DNA of 64,000 bases from contig MNCI01023457.1 of the NCBI GenBank assembly GCA_015680685.1, positions 36,797-100,796 of the forward strand, given 5' to 3'. The position numbers were made by a program, and so were the translations under genes. Origin of the DNA: Gnetum montanum (taxonomy: Eukaryota > Streptophyta > Gnetopsida > Gnetales > Gnetaceae). This document shows, one piece after another, positions 11,145 through 22,915 of the stretch (positions are counted from its first letter, which is position 1; each line of letters starts with the position of its first letter). Below the pieces are notes generated by a model. The model saw only the letters and a list, made by a program, of their open reading frames with translations, ran no database searches and was not told where the DNA came from.

Positions 11145-13682
11145 TTGTAGTTGCTTCAAGAGAGGTGACAATAGTCACCACAAGCTATAGTGAGGCCACC
11201 CTCATAATGAAGTATGGTGATGTAGAGGGGGGATAGCATTGGTTGTGCCATCCAGCCTTAGAGGTGTTAACTAGTTGGCTCACATGTGCTGGGTTGATGG
11301 ACCTTTTCTTGGCTCTTAGCCTAAGCATTCTAGTGGCTGAGATGGTAATCATTATTGACTCCTTCAGCAACGACGTCCGTCGCTTCATCACCCATGTGCA
11401 TAAAGTGGGGGTAGTCTTAGATGTCAATGATGGCTTCTTTGCCAACCTCTTTGGCCTTTTATTTGAAAGCTCGTTGTTCATTGACAAGAATAGCAAAGAG
11501 GTGGACCATAAAGGAAAGATTGAGGAGTAGTTGGAAACCACTTGATCTCACAAAGGCATCATGGTTAGAGATGTGCAGGTGCCCGAGGTCTGGGACCTTT
11601 ACCCTCTTTTTCATGTCCATGCCTTTTTGAAGCTGCTCTCCCAAGGAAATATCCTTGGGGTGGAGTAAGCACAAGTGATGAGGGAGGTATTGGAGGAGAG
11701 CACAAGGTTCAATTGGGCCTCCTTTGCTGCGACTAGACTACAAGTGGAGATCACTAAACTTTGCTACAACCTCCAGGCGAGGTCTCACATGCACTTTGCA
11801 TTCTTCGTAGTGTATTTGTGAAGGTTTGTGTAGTTCTTGATGTTCTGGGATAACAAGTAGTGGGTAGTGCAAAACTGTGCGCAACTATCCAAGCCTTAGG
11901 TTAGGAACTTGTTCGCAACCACTCGCATGCAAAACCACCTAGAGGGGATTGATGAGTCATACTCAATTATAACCAAAGCCCATCAATGGAGGTCATGGTC
12001 ACATTATTCCCATGACAGTGTAGGTGAGTATCCCCCAACCATTATTAGGGATGCAAACAAGGCCGACCATTACATTACGGAGATGGTGGGGCCTTCCAAG
12101 GTAAAGATCAAGAGGCCATGCCTAGTAGAGGAGACTGCCCCTACGATTAGATAGGCAAGCACCAAGAAAATCTATCTCAAGATACCTACTTTGTGCACAA
12201 ATGTTGCAGGTTAGTTTATGTGTAGATGCATTTGTTCTTAAAATTTATATGTTTATAACTTTTATGTTTTCTTGCTATGTTATACTAATGCTATTATGCT
12301 ATGTTTGTGAGTTAGGTGAGTGGGCTACCAAAACAACCATAGAAACAACGACAAAGACAAGCCCTCCTCAAGCTAAGGAGAAGGAGGCACAATCAGAGGA
12401 GCTACATGAGGTCACAAAGACCTTCCAGTAGTTTGATGCAGAGAGGTTGTTCCACCTTGATGAGGGTGATTTTGCTAGCCTCTTTGATGGCGTGCAACTG
12501 GAAGATCCCCCCAAATTCAGACTTGAGGGCTGGCTAGATAAGTACTTTAAGTTTCTATTTGTTTTTGCTCTTTCTCTCTTGCATCTTGGCTATTTTGTTA
12601 TTGAAAAGTATTGTTGTTATGCAATTGCAGATGCACCTACTAACAGTCCACCGCCTACACCTACCCACCGCATGGAGTCATGGGTAGAGATGCTAGACAA
12701 TTTTACCTTCATGGAAGGCATTGTTGAGGACATGGTAGATTACATACAGTAGGCAGATCCTAAGCTTAGTATGCTTGCTATTATTTTTTCTCATATTTCT
12801 TTACCAATTTTTGGCACTTAGACTATGGCTAATGTAGATTTGCTTGTTGCATGCCAATAGGTTCTAAGCTCTGCTAGGATCCAAACTAGGTGGCCAAGGT
12901 GGATGTCATCCTCAAGTACCCTCTTGAAGTGTAGCAAGTACCTCACCATGTGTACGAGGTAGTTAGCAAATGTGCACTTTCCAATGTTAAAGCATTATGA
13001 ACTTGCAAGCACTCAAACAAGCACCTATGGAAACACAGGCATGAGCTTTAGGAGATAGTGGCAAGCCAAAATACAAAGATTGGGGCCATCTAGTCCTGAT
13101 ATGATTTCTTGTTGGCTCGGACATGGGGCAAAGTATCTAGTGGATTGTAGAGATCAATTATGCCAGGTATTGGTCGACAATCCATGGCAAGAATGAGGCT
13201 ACCTAGGAGATCATCGACCAGAGGCTACAAATGGATCTACTTGCCTAGAAGGGCTAGGAGTGGAAGATCTTTACTGCTAAGGTGTGCAAGTAGGGGCACA
13301 CATAGAAGGATCACAAGCACCACTACAAGCATGAGCAAGACACATATCTGCAACAACTCAAGGAGGAGTCTACCAAAGCCCATTGCCTTGAGTTATTCAT
13401 TGAGGCGATTGGCAAGAGTTAGGTTTTTGAGATATTCCCTCACCACACATTGTTTAATGGTTCTCTTATGTGGGAGATTTCCATCCCCTCAGGGGAGACT
13501 TCATTTACCACCTTTTCTATGTAGCCACCGCATGGACCACCGTGGATGAAGATAAGACCCTTGCAGGTGGTGACTTTAGCCAAGAATATTAGATGCAGCT
13601 ATCAAAGGTCAAGATCCTCTGACACTTGGAGAAGGGCCTTAATAGAATACCTTCAAAAATGGTCAATGTGGAACCTTCTCAA

Positions 13683-13793
13683 GTTAGAGATTTTATGTTA
13701 CTTTTTATGCTTTATTCTATTAGTTGAATATTGTACACTTATGATTTGCTATGTCCTATTATTGCTGTTGACAAACACCAAGTGATGTTGTAG
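13683..13793 (+). other. Last intron of the antisense gene in element A, position shared with element B
   Basis: Donor CAA|GTTAGA, acceptor TGTTGTAG|GTCC, 111 bp, rich in T. In element B the corresponding intron (minus strand, 62576-62687) has donor CAA|GTTTGT, acceptor GATATAG|GTAC and 112 bp. Upstream exon ends align (HLEKGLNRIPSKM in A, HLEVGLQSFPAKD in B), and both downstream exons encode a short proline-rich tail and stop. Confidence 0.65.
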
Positions 13794-14049
13794 GTCCTAG
13801 TAGCATGAAAAAAGCAAAGGAGCCTCCACCCCCACCTAGCCCCACTAGTTAAGCAGACCTTTATGTAGCCCCATCATTGGCCATTTTTGTATCTTTGCGT
13901 ATTTTTGCTGTGTGATGTGAATGACATGTACTATTTTTATGAGATGATGGCAATTTCGACTACATGGAGTGTATGATGGGTAGACTTCTACATTTATTTG
14001 TTATGTTTTTTAGTGTGTGTTGCAATGAGTTAATGTGATTAGGTTATAC

Positions 14050-14465
14050 CAATTGCTAATTTTAGGCCATTTTGGCCCACGTGTGTAGACAACATTTTAA
14101 TAGTTTTAGGCCATTACTGGCCCCAATGATAGTTTAAGGTCATTTTAAGCCATATCGTAATGAAAAAGGCTTGGCCAATTTTAAGCCATGATGGGCCTTG
14201 TGATGCTAATTTAGGGTCGTGGTGGGCCATGCTTCATAGTTTTGGGACATTCCAGGCCATATGATGCCAGTTTAAGGCCATGGTGGGCCATGCTAGTAGT
14301 TTTAGGCCATTTTGGATCATAGGATGCCAGTTTAAGGCCATGGAAAGCCATGCTAGTAGTTTTAAGTCATTTTGGGCCATAGGATGCTAGTTTAAGGCTA
14401 TGGCAGGCCGTGCTAGTAGTTTTAGGCCATTTTGAGCCATGAGTTAAGGAAAGAAAGACTGCTAG
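14050..14465. repeat. Minisatellite 'agtttaaggccatggnnggccatgctagtagttttaggccattttgg'
   Basis: About six long units of roughly 60 bp, each made of two related halves built around 'ggcca', run from 14050 to 14465. The same array type sits after the protease of element B (reverse orientation, 61890-62080) and, more decayed, at 5100-5535. Its location between protease and the antisense gene is shared by A and B. Confidence 0.75.
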
Positions 14466-14789
14466 TTTTAGGCATTGGTGAGCTATGACATTTTTTAATT
14501 TTTGAATTTTACAATTTTTATGCTTTTTTCTACCAAAAGGTAATTAAGAAAAATGTAAACTTAGCGAAAATGCACAAGTGGAAGAAATGAACACATGTAA
14601 AATAAACAATGCAAAATATGCTAACAACCAAGCTAGCATAAAATGCAATCAAAATGCAAACAAGCATAGCATGCAAAAGTGGGGCAAGTAGGGACCCGAC
14701 GCCTACTGGACTAAGAAGATACCTTAGTTGCACAGTTGTTTCCTAATCCAATGTGGGTTAAGAAGTTCGTAGGGCCTAGAGGATATGAT

Positions 14790-15600
14790 TCAGTACTCAA
14801 CCTGACCTTTGTTAGCTATGTTGAAGGGCAATTCTACCCACAAAGTGTCTTTCGAAGGGTTAAGGGCTTTTGTTGGCTCTTCAAGTTGGTCTTCTTCGCA
14901 TTTTCTACCTTTGTCTTTCACAGGAGGCATGTCATTGGGGAACTCTACCTCTGACCCCTGTTTAGCATCGATGTTGCTAACAGTTAGAGACGCTACATTG
15001 TCATCATGTATGATAACCTCTCCACCTTTCATACAGAAGGTGAATCTCCTGATGGATTGGGGAGGAGATGGCCTGCAGTTGGGCTAGCCAAGGCCTACCC
15101 AAGATCAGGTTGAAACTTAGCATCTCCTCAATGACTATGAATTCTACTATGATGGGGAATTACTCCCCTAGTACACAAGCTATCATGACAGTTTCCCTTA
15201 CAAGACAACACGTGACCCATTGAATGATTTCAAGCATGTTGTCTTCATTGGTTGGATTTGGTAAGCAAGACCAAGCTTGTCAACAACTGTATATTGGATG
15301 ACATTGCTTGCCACACCATCATCAACATGCACCATATGGATCCTGCATTCTCCTATGTGGATGGTGATGAACATTGGTGCAATAATGACTTGATCCTTCT
15401 TAGAGTCCACCTTAATCGCCTCATCATGAAATGCCAACGTTGAACTGGACTCTTGTGAGGGAGGAGGCAACATCATAGCGTGAATGGACTATTTGTCTAT
15501 TGGGATGTCCTCCACAATAGGAATGGAGGTCAAAATGTGCACTAATGCTTCATGATAGGTAGAGGAAGTCATCACCAGGTCATACAGGCTTAACATTGTG
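14790..15600 (-). pseudogene. Element A protease and post-protease linker
   Basis: The minus strand encodes ITIHIGECRIHMVHVDDG, then SNVIQYTVVDKLGL, the usual retrotransposon aspartic protease neighbourhood. The D-S/T-G motif is decayed to VDDG. After it come LILGRPWLAQLQAI and VIIHDDNVASLTVSNIDAKQ, blocks that typically follow protease in OTA elements. Element B carries matching LILGRPWL and IIIHGNSVVPLAINNIDVE at 61190-61390, so the two elements are one family. Stops and at least one frameshift are present. Confidence 0.8.
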
Positions 15601-16379
15601 TTTTTTTTATTTCAAAGCCTACTTGACTTGTGCCAATGCATCAAGGAAATCTTTTATGCTATCTGCTACCTCATTATTGGTGTCCTTAATCTCCTCCATA
15701 TGATCCAATGATGAATCTCTAGTGGAAGGGATTTGGGCCTTCCTTGTTTTATTTGCTTTGGAGCTTCAGTGCTCCATTTTGGGTTGCTAGTTGCTGGAGC
15801 CTTAGTGCTCTATTGTTGCTTGCATGTTATCATGGCCTCTACAGTTGGTCAGGCCATTAGTGTAACAAATAAGGGAATAGGCTTTGGTGGGCCTAATACC
15901 CATTACTCCTAGTTCTACCTAAGCATTCAATTGGAAAGGCACTCATTAGGCCTCCTAGTTTGCTATCTCATTCATCTGTTGGCATCACTTGTAGGATAGT
16001 GTCTTGGGCAAGAAGGGGCTGATGCATTGCCCACCATTAAACTCCCAACAGGCAAGGAGTTCACATGTTGTGGCATCCTTACGATGCAGGGGGTTTGGGT
16101 TATTGTAGCTGCAACATGCTATGGGGCCCTGACCATAAAGGATGTTATGAGTGCCCAAGGTGGTGCTCTAATGATAAAAGGGGCCCTCAAACTAGTTGAT
16201 GTCAAGGAGGCCCTAGTGTTATTAGAGGGCACATGAACCATAAATTGCTCCCATGCTAATTCTACATTGTCATCAACGCTTATGACATTAATGACGTACC
16301 CTACATTGCTTGCATTGAGTGGGTCCTTGTAAACCCCCATTGACTAGTTCTAGGGGCACATTGAGTTAGTAGCATCAAG

Positions 16380-18498
16380 GACCAACTCACCCTTGTTAAT
16401 CATGCATTGGACATCATCCTACAAAGCCAAGAAAAAGTTTGTGTCATGACCTTGCAATTGGTGATACTAGCAAAACCAGTCCAATTTGAAATGCTTAGGG
16501 ACTAGAGGCTCATTAGGCAATATCACTAAAGGATTTATGAGGAGCTTGCAATGTTGATCATGCTACTTACTAGCATCCTCAAAAAATTGCTTGTACTAGA
16601 TGCATCCAACATGAAGCAATTGGTCCAACATCTCTGACCATTTAATGGGCAACGGTGTATACTTCGAGTGATCCTTGCACTTGAAGTTAGGCCTTGTGGC
16701 AGCTAGTGTCATGGTCGTCGACAATGTAGATTGGTTTTTTACCACTGTGCTAGGGCCAACCACCTTTTTGTTATTGCTTGGAGCCTTGGATGACTTGGCT
16801 ATTGGTTTAGTGTTGGCTGGCTTAGCCTCGTTGGCCACCATCGCAATGGTTTTAGTTTCCTACTTGCCTTTGTCCTTGTCTTTCTCCTTCTTTGCATGTA
16901 GATTTTTGTAGGCCACGTAAGCTAGATCCTTACTAGCCTCTACTGCATTTTGAATGTTGTTAGTTTGAGAAAATGCTTGGCTTAAGGATTGTGAGGCAAG
17001 GTAATACAGTTTCAACTTGATGAAGTTATTTACTACACCTTTGAAGATGGCCATCAGGTGTGTCTCCATAATGGGCTTGAAGATCTCATTAAGTGATGTG
17101 CTTTACCACTGGATGAATTTTTGCACAGGCTCTAAGTGGCCCTACTTGACTTGCATCAGTTGGTCTAGGATTGCCTCAAGCTTTAAGTTGTACTTGGAGA
17201 AAGTGACAAATTGGGTGAGAAATCCCTCCAAAGAAATGATGGAGGCCTTGGGGAGTACATGGTATCAATCTAGTGCCTTGCTAATTAGGGACATGGCAAA
17301 CACACAGATGATGGCATTTGGCCATGCCTACAATAGGAGGCATTCTAACCAAAAGGTCACTAGATGGGCGTTAGGGTCCCCTTCACCTTGCATTTGGTGA
17401 ATTGTGAGAGTGGGACCCTAGTCGACAATGCTAGTGGTGCGATTATAGGACTAATTGGATCATCCTAGTAAAAATCCATCAAATGGATGACTTCTGAGGA
17501 GGTAGCCTTAAGCCACTTGACCTCTTCAATAAGGCTCTAGCTCAACTAGAATGCTTAATCAAGGCTAGGTGTGGTTGTAGTGGTGGGCTGCATGGGTTGT
17601 GCTACCCAATATGGTTATTGGGTGGCCCACGACTTGACTCCAGGTTGCATGACCACACATGATGCTGATTGTGTGGGATGTAACATGGACACAGCACTTA
17701 GGCCCCACCACAGGTTTGTGGGTTGGGTCATTGTAAGGGATGCCAACATGATGGACAAGACAAACAATGCCTGAGTCACGTATGATAAGGAAAGAACATA
17801 CATGATGTGCACATAGGGTTTCATAGGCACAACGGTTACTACTACAAAAGGCTAGATGACCTAAACAAGCTGAGTAAGTTGCAAAGGCTACAAAGGGATA
17901 GTGAAGGGCACAATGAATGAAAGCCTAAAGGCAAAGCAGCATCCTAGTGCATCTGCAACATCTGGTGAGTTGCCACCATAGGCATTGACCTAGGTGACAA
18001 CATCAGGCTACGAGACATTGGAGGAATGAAAGTAGAAGATGTGTGCTAGAATGAGGCATGGAATGGGTTCTCATGCTCAGATTAAGCCTCAAACACATCC
18101 AGCTCTTCCTGAAGGGGCTCCTCATAGTCCATCCCTCCCTCATGGCTAATGTTATAGATGAAGTTGTCCAGCATCCACGGGTAATCTTTTGTGAGCAAGA
18201 CAAAGTCAAAATTGGCAAGGATCCATTCCCTCTCGTTATGATACATGATCTCATAATTATGTTTGGCTTCCATTTCTTGGTGATCTAAGGGCAAACCTAC
18301 CTAGAGCTTTGTGCAAATGAAGTTATATTGCTTTTTGTTGAGCACCATGACCTTAGGAGGGAGGTTGCACTACCTAAGAGATTGCCTTTGTCCCAGGACA
18401 GGGCCCCTAGCCCTAAGAAAGTCAATCTGTATTTCCCACTGAACAAGCTAGACAACAACTACATTTGAATTGGAGGTTGAAGGCTCTTCAGGGTTCAT
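16380..18498 (-). pseudogene. gag: Element A gag
   Basis: A probable start ATG lies at 18498 (MNPEEPSTSNSN), about 400 bp inside the 5' LTR. Conserved blocks are KKQYNFICTKL, then GEGDPNAHLVTFWLE, MSLISKALD, YHVLPKASIISLEGFLTQF and KYNLKLEAILDQLMQVK, as in the usual retrotransposon gag core. A Lys-rich hinge follows (KKEKDKDKGK at about 16865), then YTPLPIKWSEMLDQLL and a degenerate knuckle FC.YHQLQGHDTNFFLALQDD, resembling the C/H knuckle followed by L..EI..LI..G in many plant gags. Element B gag is collinear with it. Numerous TAG/TGA stops. Confidence 0.82.
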
Positions 18499-18873
18499 TA
18501 TGCAAGTGAGAATGCCAAGCATTGCTTATGCAAAATAGGAAGAAAAACAACTAAGTGCTAAAATGTAGAAAACAACTAAGTACACAATTGTTAAGAAAAC
18601 GACTAAGTGTAAAAATGCAAAAAAATGGCTAACAGTAAATTGTTAAAAAAAATGCTAACTCTGGGACTATGCTTAGAGCTTACTATGCTCACTATGCTAG
18701 AGCTAGATATGCTCAATTAAGAACCCAGAATTTGGTCAAGTGCAAGTTATGCACTTGGGTGTTATTTAGCGAGGTTCCAAGGGAACCAACAACAAGGTCC
18801 AATCCACACCAACAGTATAGAGAGCATGCAAGGCAACAACCAAGGGATGGCTAAAGAAGAAAATGGTGAGGCC

Positions 18874-18895
18874 CTCCTTCTAGAGTGACCAAAAA
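18874..18895 (-). other. Probable primer-binding site of element A (degenerate)
   Basis: The minus-strand sequence directly after the LTR end is TTTTTGGTCACTCTAGAAGG. It resembles the TTTTTGGCGACTC... site of Tat/Ogre-type elements, with C-to-T and other changes. The position, touching the LTR, supports it; the sequence match is only partial. Confidence 0.45.
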
Positions 18896-19878
18896 TGTTG
18901 GAGGTTGGAACGGAATGCCGAGAGGTTCACGGTCGCACTATCTTGACCCTACTTCTACATGAGGGCCTACTGGGAATAGAGGTGGAGTGCCCAAGATGGT
19001 CTTGTCAATCGAATTGGGACTTATGATTGTTACGATGAAACGAGTGTTATGGGCTTGATATAGTGTAGTGTTTTCAGTGTCCATGGTGCTCACGGGTGTA
19101 AGTGTAGTAAAGGTTTTGGATGCAAAAATAGGGATGTAAACACATGAATATGTGCTTGAATAGTGTAAAATATGAGTAGAATGCTAAAATGTAAGAAAAA
19201 TGTAAAAAATGCATAGAATGTGAGCAAGAGAGAAAGGCACCCCCCCCCCCCCCCCACCAAAGGCCAGACAGTATAACCCACAGACACAACAACAGGAAAA
19301 AAGGAAAAAAAGAATAAAATGTGGGGAAAAAGGAAAGGGCCCCCCCCCCCCCCCCCCAAATAGAGGGAGCTTAGTTAATTGCAAAGGAAAGTTCAGGAGG
19401 TACATAGTGTACAATAGGCACAGTAAGCAAGCATAGTCATAGTCTTAAGATGTCTAGCTATGAAGAACTAATGTTCATTGTGGTGTTTGAGCTTGCCAAG
19501 TTGGCTACTGTAGTGTCCTACAAGTTGCGGTGGCTAGTGGTGTGCTGGGTGATGTACAACAGTGTCGTGGCGGTGTGTAGGGTGATGTATAACAGTGTCG
19601 TGGTGGTGTGCAATGATGTCTGATGATGTCCCAAAGTTTGTCAAGGTGCTAAGTGTGCTCAGGTGCAAGGGTGCTTATGCCAAAATGCTAACTATTGAAT
19701 GAAAATGCCAACCCCTAAAATGTGAAGCACAAGGGTATTTGTAGGGCTAGGGTTAGCATGAATCACAGATCGGTCACCACATGGCAGAGGGGTAGTTGAG
19801 ACTATGCTAGCCCCAACTATGCTCCCACTAAAGCAAGATGGTGTTCTACTGCTGTACTCCGATGGACCCTGTGAGATT
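18896..19878 (-). repeat. 5' LTR of element A, truncated at its outer end
   Basis: Direct repeat of 1912-2745, starting TGTTGG at 18896. Similarity ends at 19878, where element E gag resumes in mid-domain. Comparison with the left LTR, which continues, and with G gag shows that the outer part of this LTR and about 0.35 kb of E gag were lost together. It is longer than the left copy over the shared span mainly because of an insertion between two C homopolymers (see next entry). Confidence 0.85.
19240..19357. repeat. Two long C homopolymers bounding an insertion inside the LTR
   Basis: C runs of 16 (19240-19255) and 18 (19340-19357) flank an A/G-rich stretch of 84 bases. The other LTR has only 'ggcactaccctaaacaggggaag' at this place. 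The insertion arose after, or during, integration of A, or it is an assembly artefact of a G/C homopolymer region. Confidence 0.8.
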
Positions 19879-21060
19879 TCAATGCTAGAGCATTTCAATG
19901 ATAAATACCAGACATACTCCTGAGTGTCTAATTTAAGAAAGAAAATCCAAGGATGCAAGTAGGGAACACATGAAGTTTTGGATGCCACCATCGATAGATA
20001 CTATTCTCTCATATACTAATGCCCTAGTCATGGTTATTCTTAGCAGGAACAACTTCACCACATCATAGATGGGCATAGATCAAAAACAAGAACTCTTGGG
20101 GTTTATGCCCAAAGAAGACAATTAAAACTTAGAGCCCATCAGAATCAAAGGCTAATAGAGCAGGTAGAAAAAGAAGAAGAAAAGTTGAGGAAATGGAAAA
20201 GTGCTAAGAAATATAACAAGGATCCTTCTATTAGAAAAAGGGAGGTCCAATTTTGCAACAATGAGGAGGAGTCACCACTTGATTTGATGGTGAACAAAAA
20301 GACCTTGCAGATCTAAAATTCTATGTCTAAAATTTTAGCCAAGGTAGATAAAATGTGGGATTCGTTTGATAAAAAATTTCAAACTGCTATAAAGATCAAA
20401 AAAGAATCAAGAGAGCATAGTAGTGATCATAATTGCAAGAGGCGGAAAGAAGCTAATCATGCCTACCAAAGGGGTCAGGGCAAGGATATAGCAGTAGAAG
20501 AGGTTGTGGAGTCAAAATTAGATAACAATGATGGGTGTGACATTTACCAATATGAACATCCTAAAGGATGTTTCCTTGTCATGTCACACATGAAGGAGTC
20601 TGGGTGTATGCACTGAATCCTAGATTGACAAGAAGGTAAGCACCCATAAGATTGCCTTATCCTGAAGGCAAGCCAAGGTAGTTCCACCAGCAACAACAAG
20701 CTTATTATCCAAGTGAAGCTCCGTCATAGCCATATGAGCAATACCATAAGTGGCAACACCCACAATGGTGGGGGATGCCATAACCAAGGCAATAGTACCC
20801 TTACAAGCAATCAAATCCATATGGGTACTATGTTAAGCAACCAATGTCCCCACATGACTTTTCTAGTCACATTTGTTTTCAACATCACTATTGCCCTCCA
20901 AAGTATCACAAAAATCATTCTCCATCTACTAGAGGGGAGACCCCATATTCCTATCATCTTTCTCCATCCTCCACCCAATTACCTCTGGCTCCATCTATGA
21001 AAGATGAAATTCCATCATAGCTGCAACAACATAATGCCACTAGGGTTGTCAACTTACAAT
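19877..21060 (+). pseudogene. gag: Element E gag, C-terminal part
   Basis: Gag resumes as SMLEHFNDKYQTYS, then VSNLRKKIQGCK, RAHQNQRLIEQVEKEEEKL, KYNKDPSIRKREVQFCNNEE and a nucleocapsid-like CDIYQYEHPKGCFLVMSHM. These match F (FNEKYQTYARVSALRKQIQG; CNICLYDHPKGQC) and G (FNDKYQTYSRVSNLCK; CGICHYDHLKGCC). The knuckle pattern in this family is C-X2-C-X3-H-X4-C; here the second Cys is Tyr. A Pro/Gln-rich tail follows to about 21060. Several stops. Confidence 0.82.
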
Positions 21061-22010
21061 CAACTTCCTAGTTGAATGGTTCGAATCCCAGATCTTGAAA
21101 ACAACCATTATTTCAACCTAACAGTCCTCCAAATTCCTCACACACTAATGCAGTTGGCCACCCTGTTTCTTCATCATCCTCTATAGCAAATCCTTTCAAG
21201 AGCCCTTCAAACCAAACTCCTCCTAAAATCTGCACTGTCATGTTAATCCACATTGTATCTGATTAGATTAAGGTTGGCAACCTTCCTAGGAAAAGATCTA
21301 ATCTTAGAAGTCCTCTCATTTACTTGTAGATCACTGAACATAATCCTATAAGACACTTCTTGATTCAAGTTCCGATGTCAATCTAATTTTTCATGACATG
21401 CACAAAGCATGGAACCTATTGCCTCTCAAGAAGAGCAATATTCGTCTAGAATTGGCAAATCAATCAATCACTATTCATTTGGGACTTGTGGAGGACATTA
21501 TGACCACTATTTATGGGTGGTCCTATCCTATCAATTTTCTGGTGATCAAGGTTAACAACTGCAATGGAGATTTCTCAATTATTATAGGAAGGGCATGGTT
21601 GAGCACTATTGATGCATAAATGGGCATTAGAGATCTCTCCTTGGAAATTTCCAAGGAGAATGAATTTGAAAAGATCAAGAAGAAAAGAGTTCCATGCATT
21701 GCATACAATGATACCTGGTGCAATTGTGTGCAAAAACTCTGGTCTATCAAGAGCACATCCATCAAAGCATGCAAACAATGTGTAGATGAATCTAAAGTTC
21801 AAAGGTGCCTATACGTAGTAGCCACAAAACAGGAGGGCACCCAGTGGTTAACAACTAATCTTGGAAGCGACACACTTTGCATGGAACCTGCAGAGAGTCT
21901 AACATGTGCCTATATTAAAAGCATGGATAAACCAAAGCAAGTTCATCACCAACTCTTTGATAATGCAAATGATGATACCTATTAGGGAAAGATGGAAATC
22001 CCTAAAAATT
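21061..22010 (+). pseudogene. Element E protease region
   Basis: The frame gives TLLDSSSDVNLIFHDMHKAW, where the catalytic D-S-G appears as D-S-S, then KKSNIRLELANQSITIHLGL, VEDIMTTIYGWSYPINFLVI and DFSIIIGRAWLSTIDA. The same order is seen in G (LLDLGFEVNLIS... IIMGRAWLSTIDT) and D. The changed active-site glycine indicates loss of protease activity. The segment 21620-21985 continues with ISLEISKEN/RVPCI-type family sequence. Confidence 0.8.
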
Positions 22011-22239
22011 TTATACAAGAGCCCTTAAAGTTGAAAACTCTACCTACTGGCATGGAGTATGCATTTTTGACAAATGGCAAGATGGTAATAATCAATGTCA
22101 ATCTTGCTCCTGAACAAAAATAGATGTTTTTGAAGGTGGTCAACAAATGGCCAACAGCCTTTGTTTGGTCATATTAAGAACTTAGGGGGATTGATCCATG
22201 GATATGCTAGCACCACCTTTATAATAATCCATCTATGAA

Positions 22240-22915
22240 GCCAAGGAGGCAACCCCAACGATGGTTGAATCCAAAATTGAAGTAGATCGTCAAAGAGGAG
22301 ATTGAACAACTCCTTAAGGTAGGTTTCATCTACCCCATTGCAGATAGTGAGTGGGTCAACCCACTCATGATAGTACCAAAGAAAGGAGGCAAATAGCAGG
22401 TTTGTATTGACTTTAGGTTGTTAAACATGGCAACATTCAAAGATCTTTTTCTGTTACCATTTGTGGATAAAGTGTTAGACACTATATTTGGGCATTGCTA
22501 TTATAGTTTTCTAGATGGTTATAGTGGCTATAACCAAATCCAGATCACACTGGAGGATCAAACCAAAACAACATTCACAAGTCCTTGGGGGACCTTTTCA
22601 TATTGAAAGATGACTTTTGGTCTGTGCAATGCTCCTGCAACATTCCAACGCTTAGTCTTGAGCATTTTTTAGTAACAAATTGGTTGCAAGTCTTCATGGA
22701 TAACTTCTCCACTTATGGCACCACATTTAAGTAAGCCTTCGACCACCTTGAGTAAGTACTCAAAAGATGTGTGGAAACAAACCTACAACTCAACTGGCAG
22801 AAAAGCCATCTAATGGTCCATGTGGGCATTGTACTGGGGCATAGAATTTCTCAAGTAGGGATTGAGGTGGACCTGAAAAGATAAGGGTCATGCAAGGAAT
22901 AACTTGTAGCTCATT
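22240..22915 (+). pseudogene. Element E reverse transcriptase, truncated
   Basis: Visible RT blocks: VKEEIEQLLKVGFIYPIADS, EWVNPLMIVPKKGG, VCIDFRLLNMATFKDLFLLP, YYSFLDGYSGYNQIQI, TTFTSPWGTFSY, MTFGLCNAPATFQR, then after a frameshift VFMDNFSTYGTTFK and LNWQKSHLMVHVGIVLGHRI. The catalytic box is F-M-D-N, so the second aspartate of FMDD is lost. Wording such as FLDGYSGYNQI and GLCNAPATFQR is typical of Athila. Homology to D ends near KIRVMQGIT (about 22905); RNase H and integrase are missing. Confidence 0.88.

Larger units (their letters stand above)
10243..13852 (+). pseudogene. Antisense, intron-containing gene-like region inside element A
   Basis: This plus-strand region lies opposite to the retrotransposon, between its protease and RT. 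It reads as exons separated by short intron-like AT/T-rich stretches. Likely exons: 10243-10691 (ends AAAG before GTAAGT), to 11051, 11145-12209, 12316-about 12541, 12631-about 12768, 12861-13682 and 13794-13852. The clearest introns are 11052-11144 (GTAAGC...TTATAG), 12210-12315 (GTTAGT...TTAG) and 13683-13793 (111 bp, GTTAGA...TGTAG). The last exon encodes GPSSMKKAKEPPPPPSPTS and a TAA stop. Recognisable blocks include KWVEEDLNKYS and LQQLKEESTKAHCLELF. Many in-frame stops show it is decayed. I do not recognise the protein. Element B has a homologous antisense copy with the last intron at the same place (112 bp), so the region is a family trait. Internal exon borders are estimates. Confidence 0.6.

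Noticed and set aside
19090-19414. Overlapping Gly-rich ORFs on the minus strand
   Set aside because: They translate the C homopolymers inside the LTR of element A.
21072-21084. 'ggttcgaatccc' resembling a tRNA B box
   Set aside because: It lies within the gag-protease linker of element E, without an A box at the right distance or a cloverleaf.
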